The notes under the pieces are model-generated. The model was given only the letters and a program-made list of their open reading frames with translations. It was not told the origin of the DNA and searched no databases. Below, piece after piece: positions 22,049 to 35,522 of a stretch of 64,000 nucleotides of DNA. The stretch's first letter is position 1, and each line of letters opens with the position of its first letter. Where the stretch lies: positions 5,183,501 through 5,247,500 of the forward strand of contig NC_089731.1 in NCBI RefSeq assembly GCF_035083965.1. Direction: 5' to 3'. The position numbers and the translations under genes are program-made. The stretch comes from Branchiostoma lanceolatum (lineage: Eukaryota > Chordata > Leptocardii > Amphioxiformes > Branchiostomatidae).

Positions 22049-25000
22049 TTGTACATTTCTGTAAGCTTTATCCACTAACGTCTTATAACCAAAACTTTTT
22101 GTCCACTATTGCCTTGAGGCCAAACCTTTAAGTAAATTAAAAAAAGGGAGTATCAGATCTTGTTCTGGTGTTATTATTTGGTTATTATACACATGTAGTG
22201 ACAGTCTATAGTAGAAATAATACAACTTCCAAGCATTATAACACAAGGTTACTAAGGCCAGATTGATTACATCAAACACTATCAGTATCTTCATCCCATC
22301 CCTCGCTTATGAGTGCAAAACCTGGACCTAGAACTTGAGTAGAAAACTACTATCTCTGATTCACCATTTCAAACCTGTGCACTTCTTAGTCCATGTGGCC
22401 TTACACAAAGAAAACTCGTTGAAAAAAAATAGTGATCATGATTCCAAAAACCAATACAACAAAAACTGCACATAGACCTTTATTCTTTGTTGCCATAATG
22501 CAAACAAATTGGCAGACACCATCATTAACTCTAATATCTCACAAAAAATAAACGTATGCAGCTATTGAAGCACTATATAGACTCTATCCTCATTCAAATA
22601 CAAGCCAGAAAGTCGTTATGAGTCACATACTCTATCTTCTTTGTCAGTACCAATAGTTATGCATAGAAGTTGATATATGGCAAAAATATATAATAATTCT
22701 GTAAATTCATCTTCCTTAAATTGTCATCTAAAACAAAGATTAAAGGTACAAAATGCAGAACACTTAAAGAACTAGTTCACAAATTATTGAACCTGATTAA
22801 TATATGATAACAGTCATAATTAAATTCTATGGCTGGTACAATTAAGCAAGGTGCATAGGTCGTGAAGTGGTATTTGCTGCAATTGTGGGATCATGGAAAC
22901 GTTCAGACATTTTCCATATCATTTCAAAATCCAGATGATTTTGAATACCACCATGGTATTTATCCTTACAACATTCTACTATGGCACTGGAGGATCATCC
23001 ATTTTTTTCTCTGTTCACCTTGTAAGACAAACGTCAAAAGGATAAGAAGTAGAAAACTTAAGAAACACACTAATCAATGCAGCTGAAATTCCAATGAACT
23101 AAGCAAAATACTTCCTAGATCTCTAGCTGTAACACGCAAGAGTCAAATGTAGAGTTACACAAAAAATTAAGTTAAAGTCTTCTTTTCTCCCAATACTGTT
23201 TCTTCTTTAAGCTGTTGCTATGTACATGTACATGTAAGTAATATGGAAAGTCCGAAGAAATTGAGAAATGTCTCAAATTTTTAAAAATAGCTGTAATATC
23301 ATTGCATTTGTCGTGTCTTGGCTATTATTGGTGGGAAAGGTTCACTTGGCAAGATATTGACCGTGTACAATATTTACAAATTTAACAGTTTCACCAATAA
23401 CAATGTACATATGTCGCCTACAGTTATACCTTAATAACTTCCAAAATTGCTTGGAATATTTGCACTAAATCTTGTAATAATTGTAACCTGTCGTTTTACA
23501 TCTAACAGTATTGCTATTATTGCTATTATCAATTCTTGAGTTTTAAAAATTGCTGGAATGATGTAATACACTTGATAACAAGTAACTGTTGGTCTATGGA
23601 CAGGTTGAACAGCCAGCTTTGGTTCAGTCAAAAGAAAAAAAGGTTTTCTTTCAACATTCCTCACATTTTGTTTCTAGGTTTACAGACTGAGTCTCCACAG
23701 CTTAGTTTTACAGATTGCATGATAATCATTTTAGCACTGTTTTTCGAAAGACAAGTTTTTATCAAAAGGTGCAAAAATTGCAAATTCAGAAATATGCATG
23801 ACTCTGTATCGTATAATACTTGGTTTCTTTTTTTACAAAATCGATGGACACATCAACAAATTCGATGATAAATGATGAAAAGGTGGCTTACTTCTGCATT
23901 TCTTCATCTTAATTGGGATTTGCAGAAGTTTGCAGTGCAAGAACCCCATTCCAAAATGTAAGTGCTGAATTACACATACTACTTTCTTATAAATTTGCAC
24001 CACAATACAAAATACATTACACACCAGAAGGCACAGCAAGGTATGGCATAAGACAAGTCTCAAACTACATGCATAGCGCAAGTACACATTTTCCTGGCAT
24101 AAAGGACATTTTAGCTCATGCACTAAATGCATGTGCCAAAATTAGTTATTCAAGCAACTGGATAAAATTTTGAAACAGTCAGATGTTTCACCCAGTTGAT
24201 AAGTTAATCAAATCAGTTAACCAAATTTTATCCAGTTGCTTGAGTAACTAATTTTGGCGTATCTTACTACCAGGATGTCTAACCTTCATCGCCACACTAA
24301 ATGCATGGTTCAATGTGCACATAAGGCATCACCTGGACAACTTCTGGTAGCAGTTCCAAGTTCTCTTGGGTTACCTTTAACCACTTGAAGCTGACAGTGT
24401 ACCAGGTCTAACATAGTGCTCCAGGACCACCCTAAAGTTGGCATGCTAAAAGTTAACAATGAGGTGTATGGTTGTTGTGTAAGCATTCAGCGGAAGTGTA
24501 CCACTTTGGACATCAGCAACAGTAGTACATGTAAATGCAGCAATTTCTAAGCATGTACAGTGTAGCTTATTTCCTAGACCATTCTAAACTAAATCACATG
24601 AGTTCCTTGTAAGCAAGACTTAGTTGATTGCATAGTACATGTAAAATGGCTTACTTTGGTCAATATTTAGCACTTGTAACACGGCATTTGCTCAAGATAT
24701 ATTTAGTTTACTGTAAGTTACACTAGCAGCTGTATCTGTTAAGTACACTTACTTGGCTTGGAATGACTTTTCATCATGATTGAAAAAATGTATAGAATTG
24801 AAGGTTGCTGCTATGATTGTTACATATGAATTAGGAATATTTTCAATAATAATCGGTGGAATGAATTGGCAGCACTTTGTATCAATGTTGTGCAATCGGT
24901 CTTTAGAGTTCCTGTATTTTTGTACATTGCAACTTTACATGTGATATGCTAAGTACTGACTAAAAAAATTGTCTTTAAGTCTATTTTGTTTGTTTTGTAA

Positions 25001-25897
25001 AGTTATATCTTTCTAGATATTAAGGAAAGAAATTAGAACAACTATTCATCTTTACATTTCCCCTTGTAGAGTTGCAACAATAGAGTAAAAGGCAGCTGAC
25101 ATGGTTTCTTAAATTCTGAACCATTCATAGTCACCGTAAGGATGCACTTTACATTATAGCTGGAAGATCTAACATTGATTATCAACCAAGCCCCACAAAG
25201 AAGACTGAAAACAGCCTAATGTTCTAAAGAATAATTTACATTAAAAGCACAAATAACACCATGTTTGCTGCTTTGCTATATTCATCATTCATACAACTGG
25301 TTCCAGTCCCTAACAAAATATTATTTTCTCCATAAACTTAATCTCTCTAATAAAAAGAAGCTCAGCAGACACGCCTTTCTCTGATTTGAACCACATACGG
25401 TAGTCTTTCCTGACTAATTTTGCTGTCCAACTAATTTTGCTGTTTTGCAATGAGCACTCATCACAAAAATTTACCTAGTCAATTTGCAAATTCTGTCATC
25501 TCAATGTTTGATGCAAGAATTCAAAATTGATGTTTTTTCTAACATTGAGTACTGTACAGTTTTCACCACAGGACATACCACATGACCCTTTCTAGCCACC
25601 TTTTCTTTTAATATCAAAGCCAATTTCCTTAGTCACTTGAATTTTCACTTTTAACCATAATTATGTAATACTGAAGTCCTTTTTTTCCAAATTTTCCCTC
25701 CTCCTTTTCAACAAACTCCTTCCTCCTGAACATCTCAACAGTTGGACCAGGCAGTCGAGTCTTAAACGTATTCCTCTCAACTCCTTTCTAAGCTCCTTCA
25801 TCACAAAAACTCTAGTCTCTTTTCTCACAATATTCAAAGCACCAACTCTTTGTACAAACCCAATACACTTCCCACAATACCTTGCGTACCTATCCCA
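22049..25897. other. Noncoding: IAP/veph1 convergent region, probably including the veph1 3'UTR
   Basis: The IAP gene (+) and veph1 (-) converge here. The sequence is AT-rich and has no splice-supported exon. One SINE/MITE-like insertion is at 24134-24294. The veph1 3'UTR should extend into it from 25897 downwards, but its end could not be fixed. Confidence 0.5.
24134..24294. mobile_element. 161-bp foldback insertion with 13-bp direct repeats
   Basis: CACTAAATGCATG flanks both sides (24121-24133 and 24295-24307). Inside, GCCAAAATTAGTTA and CAAGCAACTGGATAAAATTT at about 24135-24170 are repeated inverted at about 24221-24258. The exact 13-bp direct repeats fit a target-site duplication of the length usual for LINE-driven insertion, although the hairpin looks MITE-like. 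Confidence 0.7.
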
Positions 25898-28800
25898 TCA
25901 TGCCGTGGACTCCTTGGCCTGTGCCACAGCGATGTTGATACACTGTAACCACTGCTCCGCGTTCTTGCTGTCCTTCGCCTTGAAGACGTACGTTTTGTTG
26001 TCGGTGAAGATTTCGAACGCTCGCGGAATGTTGCGGTCTCTCTTTCTCACCACCTTGACACTTTGCACCTTGCTGAGTTCGATGGGTAAGGCATCCTTTT
26101 TCTGAGAAGAAAAGGAACAAAAGTACACAAATGAAAACAGTAATAATTATAGTACTTTTTCTGAATTTATAGATCTTTTCTCAGAAATACATTTCCTAGG
26201 CCTACATTCCAAAGCAAAATTTTGACTCTTATCCTTATGTAGTCGACCTATGCCAAAAAGTTGCAGGTCTAAAGTAAGGTTATGTAGCAAAAGGTTGATA
26301 AGGCATTAATACAAGTCATGTAAATGAAAATAATGAAGATATAAACAATACACAGTTAGTTCTACTAGTATGGTACTACTTCTAGCAAAGGCAAATTATT
26401 AGCAAAAATGTCAAAAATGATAAATCAATGTTGTCTTAACCCTTGTCCTGACGTTTTTTTACACAACTTATTTCATCAATTTTATTTCTTAATCAGGTAA
26501 CTTTCCCATGACTTTTCTGCGCTGCGGTGGCATTGTTACTGCCGCATTCGGTGCGTTCCACTGCGGTGTGATGCTTTCAGCTGAAAAATACCCGTATATA
26601 CACACTACATGTACACAAGACCCACATACAGGCTCTGTATATATATATAGAGCCAATATATAGGCTTCCCGCAGGACAAGGGTTAAAATTAGCCGTATGA
26701 TTTTTATAAACGGCTACTGCTATTGTATCTAAAGAGAAGGCTCATATGCATACCGATCTGGATTTCTGAACCAGTTGTGCCCCCGCTAAGGTGAAGTATC
26801 GGGTTCTCCAGCGCCGGATGAACTTCCACCGAACCTTCTTCTCCTTCAACTGACCTTCTATGAGCGGCTGGCCCTCCTGAAGAAGGCCTGGGGAACAAAC
26901 AACAATCTTGGTCTTCAAACAGAACAGCTGAACTTCTCAAGTATGGTAGCAAAGAACAGATCCTACCATTGGATAGCTCATTTCATTAATGCTGGCCATC
27001 AATTCAGAGGAGCAAGATATGTACAGCAAAACAGATCAATTCCAAGCACAGATCTTTAAAATCCAAGTAGTGAAAGTAGTGTGTCTGTTTTCCAGGCTAC
27101 CTGTTGGCACATACAACTACATGTAAATCTGCACAGCCTAATGCATCTGATTTCCAGGCTACCTGTTGCTTGTATAACCACATGTGAGTTTGTGTAACCT
27201 AATGTGTCTGATTTCCATGCTACCCGTGGCCTTGTATAACTACAATATCGTGTAAATTTTAGAAGCCTAATATGGCTAATTTCCAGGCTACCTGTTGCCT
27301 TGTATAACTACATGTAAATCTTCACAGCCTAATGTGACTGATTTTCAGGCTACCTGTGGCCTTGTCTGGGTTACTGCACATGAAGCACTCCCAGTTGTCC
27401 TCCGACTGGTCGTAGGAAAACAGGTCAAAGAAGCGAACCTCGTCAAGCTGGCCGTGTAACATTTCTTGGTCCTAAAAAATAAAACAGTTTTTATTCACAA
27501 CAATTAAGGTAGTTCTCTTATTGAGTAGATACGCAGATTTAATTTAATAGATTTAGATAAACCTTAAGGTAAATCGTTTCATAGCAGTATGATAAAGCAA
27601 ATACCAGAAGACTGGTAGCAAGTCTTAGGGTACAATATTGTCTGATTCATAAAAGATGGCCATTTTCACAACTAAGGTAATTATAACGTGTACCATGCAT
27701 GTAATCATTATTCTTCCTCTAACATTTTCAGAAATCAGTGTTACCAACTCAGTGCAAGACAGTGATATATGCAATGTATCAGGGTATTCCTGCAGGGTGG
27801 CAACAAACATTACATCTTAATATTAAGTTGAATGGTACTTCATTCAATGTAAAAATAAATTAAGAAAACAATTATATAGGTGTGCAAGAACAGCGGAATA
27901 TGAAACAAAGGCAAAGAACACTCCTTCAATGCAAATCTGGCTACAAAACAGACAACATTATGTGACAAATCAAAATAAAATAATAGATTACCCTTCCTGA
28001 AGGGAAGTCAGACTGCATGATGTGCCCCTCTAACGTCAGCACCCCTCGTCTCTTGATTCTCTCCCACTGGGTGAGTAAGGACTGTATTCTCGGGTCCTGC
28101 TTGGACAGGGCACTTCTTTCCTCAGACTGAAATTCAAATGAATCACAAGTTAATTCACCGTAACCAATAACTCAACTGTTTATTTTAAGTTTGTAGGCTT
28201 ACACTACAACTTTTTCTTCAGCCTTCTTTTTACAACCTTGAAGATTCTTCTTCTTTTTACAAACTTGAAGATTCTTCTTCTTTTTACAATCTTGAAGTTT
28301 CTTCAGTACAATTTGCTTACAGCTCAGCCATGTGGAAGAACACTAAGACCTGTCTAAAGTAACCACACAAGGAAATTGTCACAGTAGACATGTGGTCACT
28401 AAAGACAAGACTTCTAACGCTTACTTCAATACTAAATATGATTAAAGGGACCACCAAACAGTGACAACAATGGCCAGATGGCCCTTATGTAAAGGTGCCA
28501 CCTTAGTACAGGTTTGACTGTACTTCCACAGTTTGTTTGTTTACTTGTTGTTTGTTGACTTACCTGTATGTGCAGGAACATGAGATGTAGCCAGAGTTTG
28601 TTCACTGTTTACTTGTTTGTTTGTTTGTTTGTTTGTTTGTTGACTTACCTGTTTGTGCAGGAACATGAGATGTAGCCAGAGTTTGGGATGTCTGCTCATG
28701 GTGATGAACTGAGTTCTGGAGTACAGGCAGTGTTCTCCCTTCTTAGCACACATAAAACCTAGCCGGGCTAAGGAGCCGCTTTTTGTATCTGGGACAAAAT

Positions 28801-31078
28801 AAATACATCAAGTCTTCTCAATGACATACAACTGTAAGGAACTGGTAGCATTTTTTGTATGTTGTACGATTTTGTTGTCTTAGGATTTTGGAGCAGGCTG
28901 TGACAGAACGAAACCGTCAACAGGAATCAAAGACTGACTTTTCCATAACAAGACAGCTGGATTTTGCAGGACATATGCATTTCTATCCCATGCCCAGAAG
29001 AGCCCTTAGTTTGCAATTTTATGACTACTGTACAGTGAATGGGACCATGCAGGCCCTAAGAAACAGCAATGAATAATTTTCATTAATCAGTGTCACCATT
29101 TTTAAAGATGGCAGCCTAGATCTAGGTACACAAATCTGTAACAAAATTATCTGTCATGCAAAATAAGGAAATATTGACAAAACTGATAGAATCTTGAGCT
29201 CTTCCAAAAAACAACAAATTGTTCTACCTTCTATTGCACAGGAACATGGGATAGGTACCCGGCAGTTGACCTCTGACATGTAGTCCTTGATGTCCTCCAT
29301 TTTGCCCTTGGACCAGTCTTGAAGGACATCAATTTCATCATTGGTCTGCAATCATAAACATCTTTTCGATTAACATTTGCCAAAGTCAATGAAATTTTGC
29401 ACATTCATTAAATCTTTTGTGTACTTTTTGCTGTAAACTTCAGTTTTATACTGTTGATGATGTTGATTTCATTTTCAAATTATCCCCATGATACGACTTT
29501 AGTATTGTCGGTAATGAGGTGTGTTTCATACGAATCAATGGCAAAGAATTATTATTTGGGGACCTAGCAGCTTTCTTCAGTACTGCAGCAGAACTTCCAG
29601 GTTTTGTCAAAAGTTCAGGTACAGGTAAAGGTTTGGACATCTGCAACAAATGTATGGAAAAGGTACAAATGTACGTATACGCATCCCTAACATACATTTC
29701 GTACCTTAGTAAGTGTTTCACTTGATCCCCTTTCCGACCTGTCTGAGCTGTCCCCAAAGTTGATGATCCCCTTGATCTGGTCCGCCAGGCTTTTCCGTTT
29801 CTCCGTGTTGCGGATTTTTTCAGTCGCAGCCTTCTTTCTGCTGATGACCTTTGCCCTCACCCCACTGGGGGCTGGGTCAGGGGTCATCCTCTTGATGATA
29901 ACATCACTGCTGAGGGATATTCTCTTCTGTAAAAAAAAATGTCACAGTGATATTGTCTGTTTGTTTTTTGTTTAAGTAATTGCTTTGCATAACCAGTAAA
30001 GTGCCTCAAGGGGTAAAACACAAATTTGAACAGCATGAAAAAACTGTGTAAGAGTTTGATCCACTCACACAGGGAGGGACCCCTACTTGTAACGACAAGT
30101 GTGGTACATGTAGGGCCTTTAACATGAGAGATGTAGCTTTCCTGAATCATGTTTTTTAATGGGTTTGACATGCCATCCGAAGAACTGCAATCACTTTACA
30201 AGTAACATACAAACAGATATGATATTTAAAACACAATAGTATTGTAATAATATCAGAATATCATTTGAATTTCACATTGACTTATGGTGCCAAGTCTACA
30301 CCCACTAAGGTTGGATGAACTGCTACAATTATTGATTAATTCTAACTCACCCCTTCAAGGGAAGCAGCGGATCGCGGCCGCTCCTTGGATCTGTACGGTA
30401 AGCTGCTCGTGCTGCCCGGGCCAGAGGTCATCACCATGGCGCTGGGCCCTGGCAGCGATGCCGCCAGGTGTGACGACGTCGAACTGTGGCTGACTGGAAG
30501 AGTTTTCGGTGGGGACGGGACAAGGTTGGGGTTCGATGTCGTAGTCTGGGTGGACGTTGTGGATGTTCGTGTGGCTGTGGTCTTGATTGAGCCGGTGGAA
30601 GTGGAGAGCCCCTGTGTGGACAGCGACGGTACTGCAGCAGTGTGGATCGTTCCATTAGTAGGAGTGGGGGAGCTGAATCTTTTTACAGCTTTACTTGAGG
30701 AGGAGGAAGATGGAATGGACTGTTCCAGTGATACTGGGCGAGGTTGTCTTATCGCAGTGTTTCTAATACTGGGGCTGGGAATGAGGTTAGGGTTGCTATG
30801 TGACTTGGTCCCACTGTGCCTTTTAGTAGGGGTAGAGGAGGAGGAGGTAGTAGTAGTGAGGGAGCTTGGTGATTTAGTTTCATGTGGGGGAGAGGTCTGG
30901 GTAGGGGTTGTGGTGGGAACAGAGGATGGGGAGGTGGTTTCCAGTTTGTCATTTGTTGTTTTTACAGCCTGGGGCGTTGGACTTGTGGCGGGACTCGAAG
31001 CTTCCTTGTCTATGCCTCCATCTGGAGTCGGGGTGCTCCCACAACTGGGAAGAAGAAGAAATAAGCATTACTTACTGT

Positions 31079-31128
<50 letters not shown>

Positions 31129-34100
31129 CTTACATGCACACTGGATTGGTATAAAGAAAATGTTGGTACAATGTTATTGTGCCATATCTTATAGATCTAT
31201 ATGCAAGGAAAAGGCTTTATTTTGTTTTGTTTAAAAAGAGTAAAAAGAGTCATCAAAACAGTAAAGTAAAATATCACTGAATAGAAACTTAAAAATCAAC
31301 AGTAAAAGCAATGAAAACATGAGTTAGGGCTACATGTATATCAACTTTCACTTTGCTGCTTGGCTTTTTTGTATTGGTTATTTAGTGACACAGTTAGACA
31401 CCAACAAGAGTGTTTATCCATTGTGCCAAAATGTTCAGTAATAGGAAATGCAAGTCAAAATCACCTTCTTGCAGCCTGTTGCTGCAGCTGTTGAACAATT
31501 AGCCTAGCAGCGCTGGAGGACGAGTCGTTGTATCTGTTGATCTCCTTGATGTGGTCGGTCAGCTGGTTCGGGTTCCGGTCTACCAGAGTCTTGATCTCCC
31601 CCAACAGCACGGGCAAGGAACTGTGGTCTGCATTAGACAGCTGCTGAACAAGGTAAAGTAGGCAGTCCTTGGCTTCAGCCTAAAGGGATGAGAAATTGTT
31701 CTCGTTAAACATAAAACTATGTAGTTTGCCAACTAATTCTGAAGAGAAATACAATTATTCATTACTGATGTAAGGTAAGCTTGCACACTAGGGGTTAAGG
31801 AATGTCCTTGCACGAAAATAGCAAAATATGTTCCACAAAGCAGTAAAGGTTTTGTTTTCAGTTCTGCATTCTCATTTTGAACTTCACTCTTGACTGTAAT
31901 GTCTGAAAGAATTGCTTGTTCCTTTAAAGTGAATTCTTTTGTGTCCAGTTTTTGTAGCAAAGGCCATTACATGCACTGCATGAATTTGTGGCCATACAAC
32001 TTTAACCTCTGAGAAACGAGAGGAACTGTTTTGGTTGTGTTTGTTTGTCTGTCTGTCTGTCTGTCTGTGATACTGAAGCATAACTTTCTGCTTTTGTACA
32101 TGTACCTGCAATATTGGACACCCCATGGTCCTGATGTATTTCATTGACTGTTGTAGATTAGCAGCACTTGTTCTTTTGTGTCTTTCTCTGTGAATACCCT
32201 ATGGTTTTGATGTTTTTTATTGACTTATGGATTGGAGGCCTTACCTCATCAGTCCTCCCAATGGCCCCCACGATCCTGGCCACCCCACTCAGACACATGG
32301 GCTGCTGCTCTGCCGTCTTCTGCAGGGAGCCCAGCATGCCAACAAAGGGCGTGGCATTGGCCGTTGCCATGTCGACCAGAACAGGCAGCACTTGGGTGGT
32401 GGTGGGAGGAGAGGGGAGGAAGTCCACCAGGGTGTTCACATATGGCATCATCAGCTGCGGAGGGGCGAAGGAAGACAATTAAGATATTTAAAAGGAAACA
32501 TACATACAAGAGCAGAGTGTACAAAATATATCTTATCAACCATGAACCATGAAAGAGCAGGTCTTAAATATCACAAAACGATACACATTTTTCTAGCCTA
32601 AAAACCCTCCAAATAATCAGTAAGAAGATGTTAGATACCATGATTAGAACATCAAAGTGTGCTATAGGCAAGTTAAAAGTTGGCTACCACAAAGCCATTA
32701 GAAGAGTGTCAAACATCAACAAACACTGCTTTGTTCTGCAAAGCTATATGTATATTAGGCATTAAAATCCCTTCTGTTAAGAAAGGATAAATAAAATATA
32801 CAGAAGGTAGTTTGCAAAAAAATTCTCTCACTTTGGGTTCCTTCTTTGCAACCAATGAGAGCAGCTGTAACAAATTGCCCCTCTCAGACCCGTCACACTC
32901 CTTGAGCTGCCTAACCAGGTCTGGTACACGCTTGTTGATTGGATCAGGAGCCTCCTGGTAGATTTGGGGCAGGACTCGGATCAAAGACCTGTTTCCTGTA
33001 AGGTGTGATCAACAAATCAATTAGGGACAAGAGAAAATGCAAGCTCAAGAATACATAATTCTTTGAAAAATAAGAAAATGCATAAAATTCTATAAATACA
33101 AAATGTACTTGTCACCATACAACAAGGCTATCTCCAGCTTTAAATCTTTGTCCATCACACTCATTGTTTGGGAGCCCATGATGTAGTGATTTTTTGATAT
33201 CAAATCTATCATTTTAAGATTACAAAAATACATTTTTATCGATTCCATATCACACCGTTATCAAATATTTCATTCAGATGTTTGGGGAAACCAAATTTTC
33301 TGAACTTCTGGCACATTTAGCACTGAAATGGTGGGTATGACAAAAAAGAATACAACATGGTGTATACCGCGGTCGGCCTGATACATGTACCTCAGTTGAT
33401 ACGGAATACACCCTTGCATTCTCTATGTATGCCTACATGTCCCATACCTGCTATGATGCTATCTATGATGTGTTTGGTGTGTCTGGCGAGCAGGCCGGCG
33501 TTCTCTATGGCGGCGAGGGACAGGTAACTGGACATGTTCCTGCTCAGCTCCCGGTTTCCCTGCTGCAGGAACTTCACAGCTACGGGCACAGCAAGCTTCA
33601 TGATGGAGGGCTTGGAGTAGTTCTGGAGTAAAGATACAGTAGGGAGAACAATCAAGGTGCTGTAATAAACAAACGAAAAGATGAAGACAGTTATTTGTCT
33701 GGAAAAAAGTGCGCAAATTCACATAACCAGACTTGTACATCATCGTCATTCAAGGTTGGTATCACTCATTCTGAGGAACCCCCCCCCCCCCAGTCTTTTG
33801 TAAGTCTCGTTCTTGGCAATGTAGGGCCCAGGTATTTGACCATGTTGTCTCTGAGACTCCATCTGATAAAGGATCGCCCCTGTGTCTACTCCACTCTCAT
33901 TTGTACAAAATGTACAAAATTTAAATTGCAATACCGGTAGCATGCAACTTTGATTGACCCAAGTAAACAAATGCACAATTTGCTAATGCCCTTGCACCAC
34001 TCTGCAAATGCATTTCACAATTTGGCACAGTCTAGTGAGATAATTGCTTTAGTATTTCACATGCCAATGGGATCTTTCACACACAAAAATCATTTGTAAA

Positions 34101-35502
34101 GTCTGACAAATCATTTGATTATTTGTGTCTTATATTGTTGCTTATAGACCTAGTCTTTCAAGATCATCTAAATTTTTTCCCTACCTGGAAGATACAGCTC
34201 ATGATATCAGAGGCAATCTTGGCGTGAGGCGGGTCCTCGTCTCGAGACAGAGGCTTGAGGTTATGCTTAAGGCACGATTCCCACAAGGAGACCAGCGCAG
34301 GGCCGTGGCGCTTGATGGAAGACGTTTCTCTGGGAAACAAACAACAAGTTATCATTCAAACTGTGCATTTGTTTCAAAGAAATACTGATTCCAGCTGCAG
34401 GGTGTTCAGACACAATGGACTACTACTATTTCTTTTAGGTTTTTCTCTATGAATGACGGGCAGTCTTGAACAGCATGATACGTATATAAATGTATAACGC
34501 ATAGGAATATTGCTTAGAAATATTAAAATAACAAAAGTGTTGGTTCCTCATATCTATGTTTAAATGTGAAATGGCCAATTCAACTTCTTATAATTTAAAG
34601 AAAAGTGGTGCTATCAGTAATAATATCGCCTTGTTTTAAAATTTTACATGATTGTACCTTAGAGCAGTCATGCAAATATCAGCTCCCAATATTGTTCTAC
34701 ATTACATGATGCAAACTGCCTTTTCAATCAGAACTACTACATTCACACAAAGTTATTGAAACCAAGACGACGATTGGCTGCTAGTCACCTGATGGCAGTG
34801 GTTACCCTGGTGATGCAGATCTCCACCACTGATTGGTCGTTGTCATTAGTCAGGTAGTCAGGGCGAGAGGAGATCTCCTGTATCCTTTTCAGGACCTGTA
34901 TAAATAAATAAAAAGATGTAGATGTTAGGAGGGAGGAAAAGCAATCACAGATTGGAGCCCTGGTATGCAATAGCAAAGCACAAATATCAATCACTATGGA
35001 TATATTTTTGCCCCATCATGACTTTGAGAAACTTTCATTTAAATACTGCTTCCATTGATTGTTTCAAATGGCACAATCCTGCTAGTTTGCTGCTTTGTCT
35101 AAGGGATACAGGTAAGTAAAGAAGTTATGAAAAGATTGTCTTTGGACAGTTACGGTAGCTTTGGCCAAAGAAAAAAAAAATTGAGAACGATTCTTTATCA
35201 ATACATTTTTAAGGATTCTTCAGAATTGTTGCATGCACAAAGCATTCCATTGCAAATCTATAAATGATGCCTACAGAGAAAGGTACACACATCAGAAAAG
35301 ATACAAGCAAGAATACAATTTTTTAACAGTAATAACACAGTTCCAAACTAAAAAAATGACTTCCTTGAGGACACTAAATTATGCTGAAGATGTAGCGCAC
35401 CTCTGATAGATCGTTGACAATAGCGCTGTCCTCTATGGAGAAGAGATCCCCCGCCCTGGACAGGTCCCGTTTTGACAGGACCTGCGCAAACAGTTCATGC
35501 AT
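25898..35502 (-). CDS. veph1: Ventricular zone expressed PH domain protein / Melted orthologue, 960 aa
   Basis: Fifteen coding exons in transcript order: 35502-35401, 34895-34789, 34329-34185, 33622-33448, 32995-32832, 32454-32245, 31679-31465, 31044-30351, 29926-29705, 29345-29228, 28788-28649, 28126-27992, 27471-27354, 26887-26754, 26101-25898. The sum is 2883 nt and every junction is in phase. The start [20 protein letters not shown] matches the family N-terminus. Residues 1-372 are the ARM-like helical region ([49 protein letters not shown]). Residues 373-604 are a Ser/Thr/Pro-rich linker in a single exon. A second conserved region follows ([20 protein letters not shown]). The PH domain is at about 850-957 ([56 protein letters not shown]). 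Melted is a membrane-recruited modulator of PI3K, TOR and FoxO signalling in flies. Length is between human (~830) and fly (~990) forms from memory. Confidence 0.95.
26440..26682. mobile_element. Non-autonomous piggyBac-type MITE, 243 bp
   Basis: Ends are CCCTTGTCCTG and CAGGACAAGGG, flanked directly by TTAA at 26436-26439 and 26683-26686. TTAA target duplication with CCC termini is the piggyBac signature. There is no transposase. It lies in the intron before the last veph1 exon. Confidence 0.85.
27093..27356 (-). repeat. ~62-bp tandem array derived from a veph1 splice donor
   Basis: CAGGCTACCTGTTG-type units start at 27093, 27155, 27216, 27284 and 27346. The last copy is the real donor of veph1 exon 27471-27354 (ACAG|GTAGCC on the minus strand). 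The intron therefore carries four further near-copies of its own 5' splice site. Confidence 0.75.
28222..28300. repeat. Short ~30-bp tandem repeat
   Basis: About three copies of TTCTTCTTTTTACAA(A)CTTGAAG in a veph1 intron. Confidence 0.7.
28330..28522 (-). mobile_element. MITE family with CAGTCAAACCT end, copy 1
   Basis: Ends with AGGTTTGACTGTAC and contains GGCCATCTGGCC-like words shared with 55935-56110 in opposite orientation. It lies in a veph1 intron. Confidence 0.55.
28551..28600 (-). repeat. Duplicate of a veph1 exon end and donor
   Basis: This segment repeats 28637-28686, which holds the 3' end of exon 28788-28649 and its GTAAGT donor. The offset is 85 bp across a (TTTG)n tract. Use of the copied donor would add 85 nt and shift the frame. 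Confidence 0.8.
29446..29640 (-). other. Possible alternative veph1 exon
   Basis: Behind a fair acceptor (TTTGTTGCAG) a phase-0 frame begins [17 protein letters not shown] and stays open to a stop at 29446. It would follow exon 29926-29705 in frame but has no phase-0 donor joining the next exon. If real it would be an alternative terminal exon lacking the PH domain. Confidence 0.25.
31080..31125. repeat. (AT)n microsatellite
   Basis: Over 20 AT units just upstream, in transcript order, of the veph1 linker exon. Confidence 0.95.
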
Positions 35503-35522
35503 CCTGTAGGTCCAGGTCTTGT

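Noticed and set aside
30385-31080. 231-codon + strand frame, Val/Gly-rich
   Set aside because: Antisense of the veph1 Ser/Thr/Pro-rich linker exon, which is in phase on the minus strand.
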